The translations under genes and the position numbers were made by a program. From the NCBI RefSeq assembly GCF_016545825.1, contig NC_052616.1, positions 41,337,529-41,401,528 of the forward strand: 64,000 nucleotides of DNA, given 5' to 3'. The notes below the pieces were generated by a model, which searched no databases, was not told the DNA's origin, and worked only from the letters and a program-made list of their open reading frames with translations. This DNA comes from Eucalyptus grandis (lineage: Eukaryota; Streptophyta; Magnoliopsida; Myrtales; Myrtaceae). Shown here one piece after another: positions 45,926 through 56,990 of the stretch; position 1 is the stretch's first letter, and each line of letters starts with the position of its first letter.

Positions 45926-46440
45926 AATGACGGTTCATGAGTTAGGAATTACCTTTTTAAACCAACATGATCTCTCACCACCTATTTATGCACATCGACA
46001 TATGTAGTTGATGGTGCATTGCTCAAACTACTTGCATTAAGTGTGAATATGTCTACCTACCACATATTTAGTGCCCATCTATGGATGCTGATTTTTATAT
46101 TTTAAGCTAAGCAATCCTAAAACCGCTGCATGTTGTTTAGTATTCTTAGAACGTTCATTTGATGTACCATTTGAGCTGTAAAAACAACTTGAAAATAGCG
46201 ATTCAATGTTGCGATTTTGGGAAGTTATTATTAGTTAAGAAGCATAAATACATTATCAAAATGACTCTCAAACCAAGTAAAGAAAGCTAGCTTGGGGTCA
46301 TGTGTAACTTCACCATAATGTTAACTTGTTGGGGAAGTTCAATAGCAACTTCTCGTGAATTTTGCTTGAGACGGCAGAGGAAAGTGTTTTCAATTAAGTA
46401 AAAGTATGAACGCCTTTTTCGAAGAAAGAAACCAGCTTCA
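45926..46440 (+). repeat. Segmental duplicate with intact (empty) gypsy site
   Basis: Colinear with 29985-30130 plus 40620-40990, without the 10.5-kb insertion. The join corresponds to CACATATTTAGTGCCCATCT at about 46061-46080. It confirms the insertion boundaries independently. Confidence 0.75.
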
Positions 46441-46774
46441 GCTTTAAATTTATGAAACCAGATTGGTGTTTACAAAAGAGAATGAGAAGAGGAAAGTGAA
46501 GGATCCTCTTCAAAGCAAAAGCAGCACTACCGATCGGTCAAAAGAACTTGTCTGTCGCGTCTGCCATGTGTCTCCCACTAGCTGGGTAGTTGACGAAGCT
46601 TTTTGACTTTAGGGGTTTGCATAATTTAAGCTGTGGGTCCTCTCCTTCTCGGAAATTCACCTTCGTTCTGCCCCGCGTTTCTTGATGTTTTCTTCGCATC
46701 AAGGACAATCACATAGCTTAAATTCACCTCTCCTTGAGAAGCACTTCTTTTGCTAAATCTTGTCACAATTAAAG
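46441..46774. other. No gene recognised
   Basis: Contains a TTGAC/TTTGACTTT stretch near 46590-46610. It may be promoter-like sequence of an upstream TNL copy, but this is a guess. Confidence 0.3.
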
Positions 46775-47280
46775 CATATTTGGTAATCATTCTATTATCG
46801 AAAATAATTTTTGCTCATAAATGATTTTTTTAGGGCCGGCAGCCTCGCTGGAGCGTCACCAGCCCCCGGCGACCCGAGCCACAACAAGGCTTGTTAGCCC
46901 GAGCCACGGCAAGGCCCGGCCTCATAGTGGCTCAATGTCGTTGGGGCTGACGACGCTCTAGCAAGGTCACCAACCATGGCCGAGGCCGATGACCGGCCAA
47001 AAGGAAGAAGAAAAAGAAAGAGAAAAGGAGGAAAGAGATGAAAAGAGAAGAGGGAAGAGGAAAAATTAGATTTGATTCTAGGAATTGTTCTTGAGAATAA
47101 AAAGAAACTTTTTTAACTTGTTGATTATATTCCAAATCTATTTTGAGGAACAAAAAAATGGATTTTTGTTCCCAAGAAAAAAAAAATTTACCAAATAGAT
47201 TTCTATTCTTTTTTCATTACAGCGAACAAAATAATAGAATTAGGCACTATTTAGAGTGCTATCAAACGGGCCCCTTGATT
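46775..47280. mobile_element. Tourist-like element, relative of 13731-14690
   Basis: The left end has GCATATTTGGTAATCATTCT. The right end is the complement of GGGGCCCGTTTGATAGCACT. A GC-rich core (46837-46990) shares GAGCGTC/CCGGC motifs with the 14-kb element. The minus-strand frame in it is not a gene. Confidence 0.5.
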
Positions 47281-47934
47281 TTTTTTGCGTGCCGTGGTTA
47301 AATTGTTGGTGAATGCATGGTAGATGATCGGCCATAAATTGGACTCCATCAAGGGGTCGTTTTGATCAACGTTTGAACTTTGCTAGGCTGGCTACAAGTT
47401 AGTAATCGACTTGACTTGAAATTTTAAATAACTGCTTTGTACATATATGGCACAAGAAAGAGACTTGCACATATAAAGATGCAATTCATTGTGCTTGTAT
47501 GGTAGAGTTAGAGTGACTAAGGGGCATATAATAACGTTTTTGTTCCCGAGAACATTTTTTTTTAGACACTTTTTTCTATTTCTATTTCCGTAACACTTTT
47601 TGAGCATTTGAAGACATTTTTTGTGACTAAATAAAATGTCTATTCTTGGAAGAAAAATGCATTTGGACACGACCCCATATATTTTTGTGACTTAGAATTT
47701 ATTTTAGTTTATTAATAATTTTATTACATTTTAATGTTTTTCTTTTCTTTTTTTCCTTTTCTTCTCCTTCTTCTAGCCGGTCGTTAACCTTGGCCATGGC
47801 CGGTCGGTGACCGGCCAGACAAGGACCCCGCCGGCCTCAGGGGAGCCTCGCTTGCCATTGGCGAGGTCCCCCCAAGCCTCACCCAATCACAACAAGGCTT
47901 GGGGGACCTCACCGGTGGCTGCGTCATTATTCTG
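47281..47934. other. Repeat fragments with a GC-rich core
   Basis: ACGTTTTTGTTCCCGAGAAC (47533) and the core at 47775-47930 (GGCCATGGCCGGTCGGTGAC and following) resemble the Tourist-like elements. It abuts the first TNL-A homology and probably replaced the TNL-A TIR exon. Confidence 0.4.
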
Positions 47935-48723
47935 TCCCATCCAAATCATGTCCCATTAACCATATATGACCCAAAAGGTAATACTAACTTTTAGTTAATC
48001 ATATTTTCACAATAAGTAAAGTGGAAATTTTCGTTTTTATGTATGTTTCCCTTCCCACGGTAATCACAAAATTTTGTACACTAATATTCTCGTGTCAAAT
48101 TGTTGAATCAATAGGAGTATTGCAATTTAAAAATTATATATAATTATTTTATAGAAAAGTGCATAATTAAAATTACAAAACTGCACCTGCGATGCATGCA
48201 TGCAAAAAATGGATGTTTAAAAGGTTTTACAGAATTTCCCTGTTATGATATATTGGAACTACAATTTTGATGAAATGAAATTATCGGCTCAATATGAAAA
48301 TATTGAACCCATATATGTGGAAAGCGAACAATATTGTAAGTTTTGTATGGAAAGGGTAACGTTAAACTCGATACTAATTTGTACCGAAAAGCGATATCCA
48401 AGAACAAGAAGCATGTCGGCTCTAATGAGTTGAAGCCTTGGAAGAAGGCTCTTGTTGAGGTTGCCCGTATAAAGGGATGGGAACTTAGAGGCAAGGGGGA
48501 ATTCTATTGACACTTTTTCTCAAGGTAAATTGTTGCAAACCACATCTGTTTGGAAGAAACTTCGTTTCCAAACCCGCAAAAATTACCAGTTCAACTGATT
48601 TTAATGCTTGATTTCCGTTGGTTCAAGTAGTTGAAACAACTGATTTGTGTATCCACATGTTCCCTAAAGTCCTGTATTCTATCATGTCTTCGACTGAAAT
48701 GAAATTTTCATGATTTGCTTCAG

Positions 48724-49048
48724 CCAAGCAGAACACATCGAAACGATTGTTGAAGGGGTCTCCCGTAAGCTTGATACAAAACACATGACTGAAACTGAAA
48801 ATTGGGTTGAAGATAATGCTCAGGTGGAAGCCATAATGAAATTGTTGGATGTTGGCTATGATGGTGTACATTTAATTGGTATTCATAGCACCGATGGTGT
48901 TGGAAAAACAACTCTTGCCAAATTTATGTTCAACAAGCTATCTTCTCACTTTGAAGGCTGTTGTTTCATTGAAGACATTCAGGCATCATCGCTACCTCAT
49001 GATGGTCTTTTAAAATTACAAAAAAAAGCTCTTATCAGGTTTTGTTAG
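48724..49048 (+). CDS. TNL-A NB-ARC N-terminal block (part of pseudogene)
   Basis: The open block covers the start of the NB-ARC exon after a CAG acceptor at 48721-48723, through the altered P-loop and FIEDIQASS (RNBS-A), to a premature stop at 49046-49048. In the P-loop the expected GMGGVGKTT reads STDGVGKTT, so the first glycines are lost while GKTT is retained. Confidence 0.7.
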
Positions 49049-49831
49049 TTCAAGGATTATTGACCAAATTAAAGATGTTGGTGGTGGGATCAAGAAGATT
49101 ATACAAGTATTTAGTAATAAAAGGTACTCATTGTACTTGATAATCTAGTCAAGCAAGAACAACTCCAAAATCTAATGAAAATTTGATTGGTTTTGTTTCG
49201 CAGCAAAATTATTATCACAACTAGGAAGAAAGCACCTTGAATGCTCAAGTAGACAAATCCAAAGGAATTTTGCCTCGTGAAGTTGTTGGAATGATTTGAT
49301 TTAGCACATGATCTATTTTATAAGCACGCATTCAAAAGTGACTCTACTGTAAAAGAATATGAGGATTTTTCCATAACAATTGTTCGTAAAGTGGGCATGC
49401 TTCCTTTGGCTGTTGTGGTGATAAGGTCTTATCTTTTTAACTTGGGCAATCATTTGAAGAATTCAGAGAAAAGAAAGAAATATGGGACGAGACACTAAAG
49501 CACTTAGAGGAAGAGGAAGGCTTTTTGACGATATCCAAGGTAAATTAATGATAAGTTACGGACAATTAAAGTACGAGGAAAAAGAAGTGCTTTTGGATAT
49601 AGCGTGCTTTTTCACCAATGAGGACAAAACATATCCAATCATCACGTGGAAGGATTGTGGTTACCGTCCTCGCACTGCAATCGGGGTTCTCTCACTTAGA
49701 GATGGAAGTACGTTTGGATGCATTACCAAGTTCGAGACTTTAGAAGGGAAATTGTTCTTTGAGAATATCCTCATAAGATTTGTAGGGTGTGGATTTGTGA
49801 GAAAGCCCTAGAACTACTGGAGGCTAAAAAG

Positions 49832-50499
49832 AGGGAAAAGTATCAAAATAGTCATAAATATTTTGTATTGGTACCAATTCAATCTTACATTTTTCAATTG
49901 GACCAATTTAGTCTTAAACATTTTCACATTAGTACTAATTCAGTTCATCCGGCTAATTTAAGCCAGAAATTGTTGATGTAGGCGCTGGTGGTCTTATGTG
50001 GCGCCACGTGAACAAATTTTTATAATTTTTTATATTTTTTTTTTTTCAAATTTTTAAATTTTTTTTCCTTTTTTCTCTTTTCTTTTTTTTTCTTTTCTTT
50101 TTACCCTTTGGCCAGCAAGGTCACCGGCTAGGCCAACCATCGCCAGCCACGGGCCAGTCGGGCAAGGGGCCCCGTGCCCGCCGGCCACAAGTGAGGGCAT
50201 CGGCCCTCGCCTAGATCCAGGCAAGGGCTGAAACCCTCACCCATTGGGCGGCGGCACATAGAAAAAAAAAGGAAAGAAAAAAAAAAAAAGGAAAAAACGA
50301 ATTTAAAAATATGATATATATCCACTTTGACCACATAAGACCGCCGGCAGCCACATCAACAATTGCCGGCTTAAATTAGCCAAATTGACTGAATTGGTAC
50401 AAATGTAAAAGGTTTATGACTAAAATTGTCCAATTAAAAAATTTTATAACTGGATTGGTACCAATGCAAAAGGTTTAGGACTATTTTGGTATTTTTTCC
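49832..50499. mobile_element. MULE-type MITE in TNL-A, 9-bp target duplication
   Basis: The perfect duplication GCTAAAAAG lies at 49823-49831 and 50500-50508. The inverted ends are long. The left reads GGGAAAAGTATCAAAATAGT and the right complement GGAAAAAATACCAAAATAGT. Both continue with TTTTGYATTGGTACCAAT and match over more than 100 bp. The core (50105-50230) is GC-rich. The 9-bp duplication and long ends are typical of Mutator-like elements. It sits at the exon/intron border after the NB-ARC exon, where TNL-B has an uninterrupted AAAAAGGTAAAC. Confidence 0.92.
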
Positions 50500-50908
50500 G
50501 CTAAAAAGATAAACGTGATGTGTGTATCTGTGAAAATATTTGGTGCTAGAAATTCTTCAGATTTTTCTTTCCCATTGAAAGCAGCAAATTTGGTTGTAAT
50601 GGATAACTTTGTTGAACGTTCCTTTCAGGGCCAAAGGTCTCAAAAGTTTGTAGAAGCTAAGAGTGACCACCTATAGTTGGCTTTATTTTCTGGGTTCTAG
50701 TATATGGAAAGTAGCTTTTTCTAAATTAAAAAAAAAAAAAAAAAACAAAGAGCAGTCTACGTGTTATCCCAGTAAAATGAAAAGAAAACTGGTTTCATGA
50801 AGAATTTTAAGATTATTTTTAACCCCAACTTTTTTAGAATTATACTATGAAGATTTTTGAGTTAATATACAAGTTGTATTTCCTGAAAGCAGAAACCGAA
50901 AATATGAT

Positions 50909-51627
50909 TGTTGGAAATATAATTCAGATAAGACACACTATTTGTTGTAATCAGAACATCAATGTAAAGAAGATGATAACAACTTTATAATATCATTCTT
51001 TTTACAAATCTTGAAGAATAAGAAAATAAGATATCAATGGAAAAATAAAAAATAAAATTAGAGGTGAGATACGGATATCCGAATCTCCTTAAGGCGATAG
51101 TTCCTGCCAATGGTGCTCCGTAGATTCACGAACTATACCTCCCAAGATACAACACCTCGAACCTGTTTAGATTAGCACTATGCAAACAGGGCTCAGTCGA
51201 ACCATTCAATTGAATCAGCACACCCAGAAAAATCAGAGGAGTAGAAAGGTATATCAAAGCTTTTTTTTGGGATCGAGTTGGAAAAACCAAAACTCTTAAT
51301 GAAGCCATATGCTCCTATCTATTTATAGAGTTTTTTAATTCATGTACAAAAGAGATACATGAATTAAATAGATGCATCCACAAAATTCATGAATCAAGAG
51401 ATACGTGATTCCATGAGATTCATGAATCCAAAGATACGTGAATTCAAACGATTCGTGAACTCAATAAATACATTAACTAAAAGATACATGAATCTAGGAA
51501 ATTCATAAACTCAATAGATACGTAGACGAAAAAGTTTAGGAAATTCATGAATTCAATAGATACGTGAACAGAAAAGATATATCTTAATTTATTGGCTTTC
51601 GTTGATCCATTAACCATAATTATAACA
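50909..51627 (+). mobile_element. Solo LTR, Copia-like, in TNL-A intron
   Basis: TGTTGGAAATATAATTCAG...ATTATAACA with a perfect 5-bp duplication ATGAT (50904-50908 and 51628-51632), 719 bp long. A TATA-like TATTTATAGAG lies near 51318. The TGTTGG start and short length suggest Ty1/copia. TNL-B has the corresponding uninterrupted sequence at about 58705-58760, so the insertion post-dates the gene duplication. Confidence 0.88.
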
Positions 51628-51844
51628 ATGATATCTTCAGTAAGGAATGGAAATTCAAAACTTAGTCTATTTAGAAGAGGAAGAAACAACTACGTGTGGG
51701 AAATAGAGTATGCCATAATTCTGGAAGCCGTATGTCGTATGCTCAATTATTGGAAAAGTTGTTTGACAGTGCTTTATGTGTCCTCTCTGTTGTAGCTTTG
51801 TAAAACGTATTTTGCATGCTCAATGTTGAGTCCATCACATGCAG

Positions 51845-52120
51845 AAAAATGAAGATGTTAAAGCGCTAAGCCTGATGTTCGACGGCCATAGTGTCACATG
51901 AGAAGAATTAGCTTGTCTACCAAAACTAAGGTTTCTTTAAGTGAAAGAGTTTGATTTTTCTGGCAACTTAAAGAATCTTTATTAGGAGTTAAGATGGCTT
52001 TCTTGGCAAACATGTCAAATGACTTTCCAGGTGGAAAAATTTCACTTCAGAAAATTGGTGGTGCTCGACGGATCCAATAGCAATATTAAAAATGACTGAG
52101 TTGGGTGGACCCAAATGAAG
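51845..52120 (+). pseudogene. TNL-A first LRR exon, decayed
   Basis: After a TGCAG acceptor it reads KNEDVKALSLMFDGHSVT with stops following, then EELACLPKLRFL, FDFSGNLKNL and LVVLDGSNSNIKND. It matches the TNL-B exon at 58929-59210. Confidence 0.75.
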
Positions 52121-52500
52121 GTGTGATGTCTTACTCTACACACATCTCTCTATCATTACCTCATTCCCAATGATAGAAGCAAGATATATATCACCAATCC
52201 CTCAGTTTGAGATTTTTCAGAGTATTAACCCAAAAGGAAAAGCCTATGGGAACTCTTTTAAACTTTTTGTGGCTGAAAAGTCAAAAAACTCACCTCAGCC
52301 TATTTATTTTGGCTTAAAACAAGCAAAAATCAACCTTTTTCACGTTCTTGCCAAAGCTGAAATATTTCTTCAAATATTAAAAAATGGCGAGAAGTTTCAT
52401 TTAAGAAAAACGTGTCAATGAGATTTTTTTTTTTTTTTTGGTTGTTAGTCAGATTTCTTCTTTCTTAATTTTCAATTACCTGTTCTTTAATTATGCTTGT
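52121..52500. other. No gene recognised
   Basis: AT-rich sequence between the pseudogene and the TNL-B promoter. The 83-codon frame at 52170-52421 has no known motif. Confidence 0.35.
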
Positions 52501-52507
52501 GGTGGAC

Positions 52508-52683
52508 CACGTGCCCCGCCCACGATCTTGTCATATTGACCTTTAAATTTTCCACCAGGACATAGAAGTTGACCCCGCCCGCCTTTTTTGACCCCTCTCG
52601 GTCTCCGCGCGACTTCGTGTTCTGATTTTTGGCGACTTCCTTATATTTCCCAGAAAGTAGCCTTCAACCTCCCCACGTTGACT
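52508..52683 (+). promoter_or_regulatory. TNL-B promoter: G-box and four W-boxes
   Basis: A CACGTG G-box at 52508-52513 is followed by four TTGAC(C/T) W-box cores in the same orientation at 52536-52541, 52569-52574, 52588-52593 and 52678-52683. W-boxes are bound by WRKY factors and are frequent in defence-gene promoters. The predicted start codon follows at 52797. The sites are short, so chance occurrence cannot be excluded. Confidence 0.45.
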
Positions 52684-52796
52684 GCCCTCCTTCTCTTCAC
52701 GGCGTCGATCTTCCTTTGCTGAACCGGCTCAATTAGCCATCTTTACAGAACGGTTCTCCGCTCTGGGTGAATAGAGCTGAGAGGATCGGCCCACAG

Positions 52797-52855
52797 ATGG
52801 ACTCCGATGGAGGTCAGGCTCTAATCACCACGGTCGCTTTGGCTGTAGCGAGAGT
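52797..52855 (+). CDS. TNL-B short first exon (tentative)
   Basis: ATG at 52797 opens MDSDGGQALITTVALAVAR and stops at a GTAAGT donor (52856). The start is chosen because it is the first ATG after the W-box region and leads to a good donor. The acceptor that keeps frame with the TIR exon is not obvious; CTCGAG at 53029 would fit the phase. Confidence 0.4.
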
Positions 52856-53029
52856 GTAAGTGCTCTAATTCCACTTTTTCGATCTCTTGTTTACAGATAA
52901 TGCACAATAAAATAAAACTTTGCTCCTGTACATGTTTAATACAATTCAGCCTGCTTGTGCAATTACTTTCCTTATTTTATTATGTCTGGATCAGGTTACA
53001 AGTCTGTAATTTTGTATCACGAACTCGAG

Positions 53030-53592
53030 GAGAAATAGGGGCTCGGAGTCAACCTTGAGACTGGACGATGGGTCTGGAGAAGAGGAGGAGGCATTAAGGA
53101 GGGACTCAGAGTCAACCTTGAGAACCGACAATGCATCTAACGAAGAGTACGATGTGTTCTTGAGCTTCCGGGGACCGGATACTCGCAATGGATTCACCAG
53201 TTGCCTCTACAATGGCTTGAGAAATGCGGTAATCCGTGTTTTCTATGACAATGAAGAACTCAAGGTCGGAAAAAAAATTGATGGAGGTTTTTCGAAAGCA
53301 CTTGACAAGTCTCAAATTTACATACCTATCTTATCTAAGGGTTACGCTAATAGTAAATGGTGTCTCCGGGAGATTGCGCACATGGTAAAATGTACGTCAA
53401 CATCTAATGGGAAGAAAGAAATACTTCCCATCTTCTATGACGTGAATACTGATGATGTTAAGCTCAAACCAAGTTGTATAAAAAAGCCATGTCCGAGCAC
53501 CAGAAGAAGTTTCGCTCTGATGAATTGAAGCGGTGGGAAGATGCCCTTCTTGAGGTTGCAAGTATGAAGGGATGGGATCTCAAAGGCAAAGG
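53030..53592 (+). CDS. TNL-B TIR-domain exon
   Basis: A charged lead (GSESTLR...D repeated twice, showing a small internal duplication) precedes the TIR domain. Visible motifs are YDVFLSFRGPDTR (from 53148), FYDNEELKVGKKI, ILSKGYANSKWCLREIAHM with the catalytic-type glutamate, and EILPIFYDV. The frame breaks at about 53465 inside DDVKLK. The remainder (ELKRWEDALLEVASMKGWDL) continues in another frame to a GTAAAT donor at 53593. TIR domains of TNLs hydrolyse NAD+ after oligomerisation, producing signals for EDS1 complexes. Confidence 0.8.
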
Positions 53593-54261
53593 GTAAATTT
53601 CCTGTACTTTTTTTATGGTTAATATGCACAGTATTTACATTTCATTGAATGAAAGTTCGTCCTCGAAATTCCCAAACATAAAGCATTTTGACATTTTTAT
53701 GTAAGATTTGCATTAGAAGTTAATGAAAGCTAGACCAAAACAGCCGAGAACCCATAATAGAAAATAGAAAATGCCTATTTTTTAAAGCACCACAAATCGA
53801 GTCAAACCCAACCCAAACAAGGCATTTTTTCAGTTCATGTTGGGCTAAGCCAATATGACGAGATAGGTAAGACAAACTTTTACTTAATCGTATTTTTCAC
53901 TAAATCAATTATTTTACTTAACCGTATTACCACAATAAGTATAGTAGAAATCTTGCGATTTTCTGTATTTTTCACCTCTGGTGGTAATCATCAATTTTGT
54001 ACAATAAAAAAACTCATGTAAAATTGTTTGATTAATAGGAGTAATGCAATTTTAAAATTATAACAAGACATGATTAGATTTTTATTTATAAAAAGTGCAT
54101 AATTAACATTATAAAAGTGAACATGCGATACATCTATGCAGAAAAGGGACATGTAAAAGATTTGACAAAATTTCCTTATTATGAAATATTATAATTATTC
54201 TTTAATGAAAAGGAAATATTGACATAGTATGAAGAAATTGAACACACACACATCTTTTAGA

Positions 54262-56762
54262 GAGCTAATTCCAAAAAAAAAAAAAAAACCTAAACTTTAG
54301 GTCCAGTCCTAAATCTAGCCTAAACGTTTTTTTGTTTAAAAAAAAATTCAAACTTTAGGTTAGTCCCAAATCTGCCCCCATACCTTTCTCTTATCTCAAA
54401 AAAAAAAAAAAAAAAACTCAAAACTTTAGGTCCACTCCCAAATCTACCCCAATTTAAATAATCAATTTTTACTATATTCCTAAATTTGCCACCATTAGCG
54501 CTCTGCCCAAAAGTCACGATTAGTAGTTCTTAATTTTTTTATATCCTAGAACAGTTTTATTTTGGAAATAATTTTCCACGTCGCTTACCGATGTGTATTT
54601 TTTCATCGATGTGGAAATGCCACTTTAAGTTGGGACTGGACTATGAGATAGATTTGAGAATATATTAAGAGTTTTTTTATTTATTTATTGTACAAACAGA
54701 GGGTAAAACCCCAAATTTGTATACTTGTTAATTGACACGTGTCATCTAACTCAGCAATTTGATAATAAAATTTAATAGAAATTGACGTAAGATTGTCAAA
54801 AAATTAGTTTATGTTAAATTTGTTACATCTCTACCAATGCGGGATCTTTTGTGATATTAACTCTTTTTTTTTTTTAGACAAAACAAAATTCGAGGCAAAT
54901 TTGGGACTAGACTTAAAGTTTAGGGTTTCTTTTGAAAAAAAGGAAAAGTTTGGGGTATGTTTGAGATTGGACCTAAACTTTCGAGTTTTTAATGAGACAA
55001 AAAAATCTGGACATATTTGAAATTGGACCTAAAATTTAGGTTTTTTTTTCAATTTTTGAGTTCCCCGGCGGGGGGGCCAAAGGAGGAAAGATGTGGTGCC
55101 GAAAAAACAAAAAGAAAATACACAATGATGGTTAATATTAACTATGTTTGAGTTGCTTTATGGCCATGTCGGTCATGTAGTGATTACCATCTTGCCTCTT
55201 CCATCAACCTTTGGGAAGTACGCCTTCACAAATGTGAGCCTGAGTAGCCAGGCTTTAGCGAATACTCGCGGGACCCAACTCCACCCTACTCATCCTATCT
55301 CTTGTATTACATGTGATTGTCACGTACCAACAAATCACCGACAACTTATCTTATCCCCTTTGGAAAAAGAGAAAGTAGGGAAAACAAAAGACAAGGGAAA
55401 AAGTGGACACATCAAATCAAATCAGAGAACAATAATACCATGAATTTTGAGTTTTGCGCTCTCACAAACATCAACATATATATAATCTTGCCTTGAACAA
55501 GTTTTTACACTTTTTTGACTCGAAACTGTTAAATTTTCACAACTGTTAAATCTTGATATGTAGTTTGGGCCAATTACAAAATAAATCCCAAACTTTAGGT
55601 TCAATTTCGAATCTACTCCAAACCTTTTTTTTTTGTCTCATAAAAATCCCAAACTTTAGGTTCAATTTCGAATCTACTCCAAACCTTTGTTTTTGTCTCA
55701 TAAAAATCCCAAACTTTAGGTCCAGTCTCAAGTCTACCGCAAACTTTTCTTCTTCTTTTTTTTGGTAACCCAAGGAATCTCGTAAGCCAACAATCGGAGA
55801 ACAAACCCCGGGAGGAGAACTGCAGGACCCACCACCACAATACTCCAGGTAAGAATCCTTAACAACGCCTCTGGGATTTGAATTTCTCCCCTTCGTGAGG
55901 GGGAGAGAGCCTGAACCAGCTGCACTTTGGGCAGTGGTAAACTTTTTTTTTTTTTTGGTAACCCATGGAATCTCCTAAGCCGACAGCCAGCGAGCAAATC
56001 CTGGGAGAGCTCAAACTTTTCTTTTTTCTCAGAAAAAACCCTAAACTTTAAGTCTAGTCTCAAATCTGCCCCGAATTTTCTTTTGTCTAAAACAAAAAAG
56101 AGTTAATAACACAAAAAATCTTGAACTAATAGACATATAACAAATTTACCACAAACTAATTTTTTTGACCACCCTCCGTTAGTTTTCATTAAATTTTACT
56201 ATCACATTATTGAATTGGATGATACATGATAATTGATGGGTGTACCAAATTTGGAGTTTTACCTTCTGTTTGTATAAGAAAAAATCAACTTTAAGTATAT
56301 TCTTAAATCTATCCTATGGTCCAGTCCCAATTTAAAGTGGCATTTCCACATCGATAACAAATACACATCGACAAGGCGACATGAAAAATTATTTCCAAAA
56401 TAAAATCATTATTGGATAAAAAAAAATTAAGAACTACTAACTGCGACTTTTGGACAGAGGGTTAACAGGGGCAAATTTAGGACTATAGTAAAAATTGATG
56501 ATTTTGTTTTTGACCAAAAAAAAAAAATTTGGGGTAGATTTGGGATTGGATCTAAAGTTTTGAGTTTTTCTGACACAAAAAGAAAGTTTGGGGCAAATTT
56601 GGGACTAAACCTAAAGTTTGAGGTTTTTTCCAAGACAAAAAGAAAAGTTTAAGGCAGATTTAGAACTTGACTTAAAGTTTGGGGATTTTTATGAGAGAAA
56701 AAAAGTTCAGGGCAAATTTGGAATTTGACCAAAATTTTTAGGTTTCTTTTTAGAATTGGCCC
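54262..56762. mobile_element. 2.5-kb fold-back element in TNL-B intron
   Basis: The ends read GAGCTAATTCCAAAAA (left) and, complemented, GGGCCAATTCTAAAAA (right). They are flanked by TCTTTTAGA (54253-54261) and TCTTTTAAA (56763-56771), a 9-bp duplication with one mismatch. Left arm (54262-55045) and right arm (about 56035-56762) are inverted copies. Both contain CATTTCCACATCGAT in opposite orientation, a TTAGTAGTTCTTAA segment, and several copies of a unit of about 45 bp of the form AACTTTAGGTCCAGTCTCAA then TCTRCCCCAAA. The centre (55050-56030) holds further units and a duplicated GGTAACCCAWGGAATCTC segment. The 9-bp duplication suggests a Mutator-like origin. Confidence 0.8.
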
Positions 56763-56771
56763 TCTTTTAAA

Positions 56772-56990
56772 TGTTGTGTGTGTGTGTGAAAAGCATCTCC
56801 ATGCACAAAAAGAAGTGTGGCCCTAATGGACTGAAAGAAGGCTCTTCCGGAGGGGAATTTTCTTTGGAAGAAACTTTGTGTATCCAAAATCTCAAACTAT
56901 ATCGATGTGGCATTAGATTAGAAGTTAATGGAGTCCTGACTAAGATTGTGCTTGAGAACCTACAAAAGGTAATGAGGTGTGGGTGAAAAA
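56772..56990 (+). pseudogene. Second TIR C-terminal fragment inside TNL-B intron
   Basis: AAAAGCATCTCCATGCACAA and GTGTGGCCCTAATGGACTGA align with the TIR end of TNL-A at 48388-48450 (AAAAGCGATATCCAAGAACA and following). It is a decayed relic preserved in the same relative position in both genes. A (GT)n run precedes it. Confidence 0.6.

Larger units (their letters stand above)
47935..52120 (+). pseudogene. TNL-A: truncated TIR-NB-ARC-LRR pseudogene
   Basis: Colinear with TNL-B from its first long intron onward (47935-48340 matches 53820-54260). The main TIR exon is missing. A TIR C-terminal piece (48395-48500, reading KPWKKALVEVARIKGWELRG) precedes an intron and the NB-ARC exon (48724-49831). 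That exon reads SQAEHIETIVEGVSRKL, then a P-loop altered to HSTDGVGKTT, and a broken kinase-2/RNBS region. Its ARC2 block is LMISYGQLKYEEKEVLLDIA, and the MHD motif is lost. After a MITE and a solo LTR comes the first LRR exon (51845-52120) with several stops. Later LRR exons are absent. Frames change repeatedly. Intact TNLs sense pathogen effectors and signal through TIR NADase activity; this copy cannot encode such a protein. Confidence 0.88.

Noticed and set aside
48243..48513. Overlapping frames of 62-83 codons on both strands
   Set aside because: Shadows of the TIR C-terminal fragment and intron of TNL-A.
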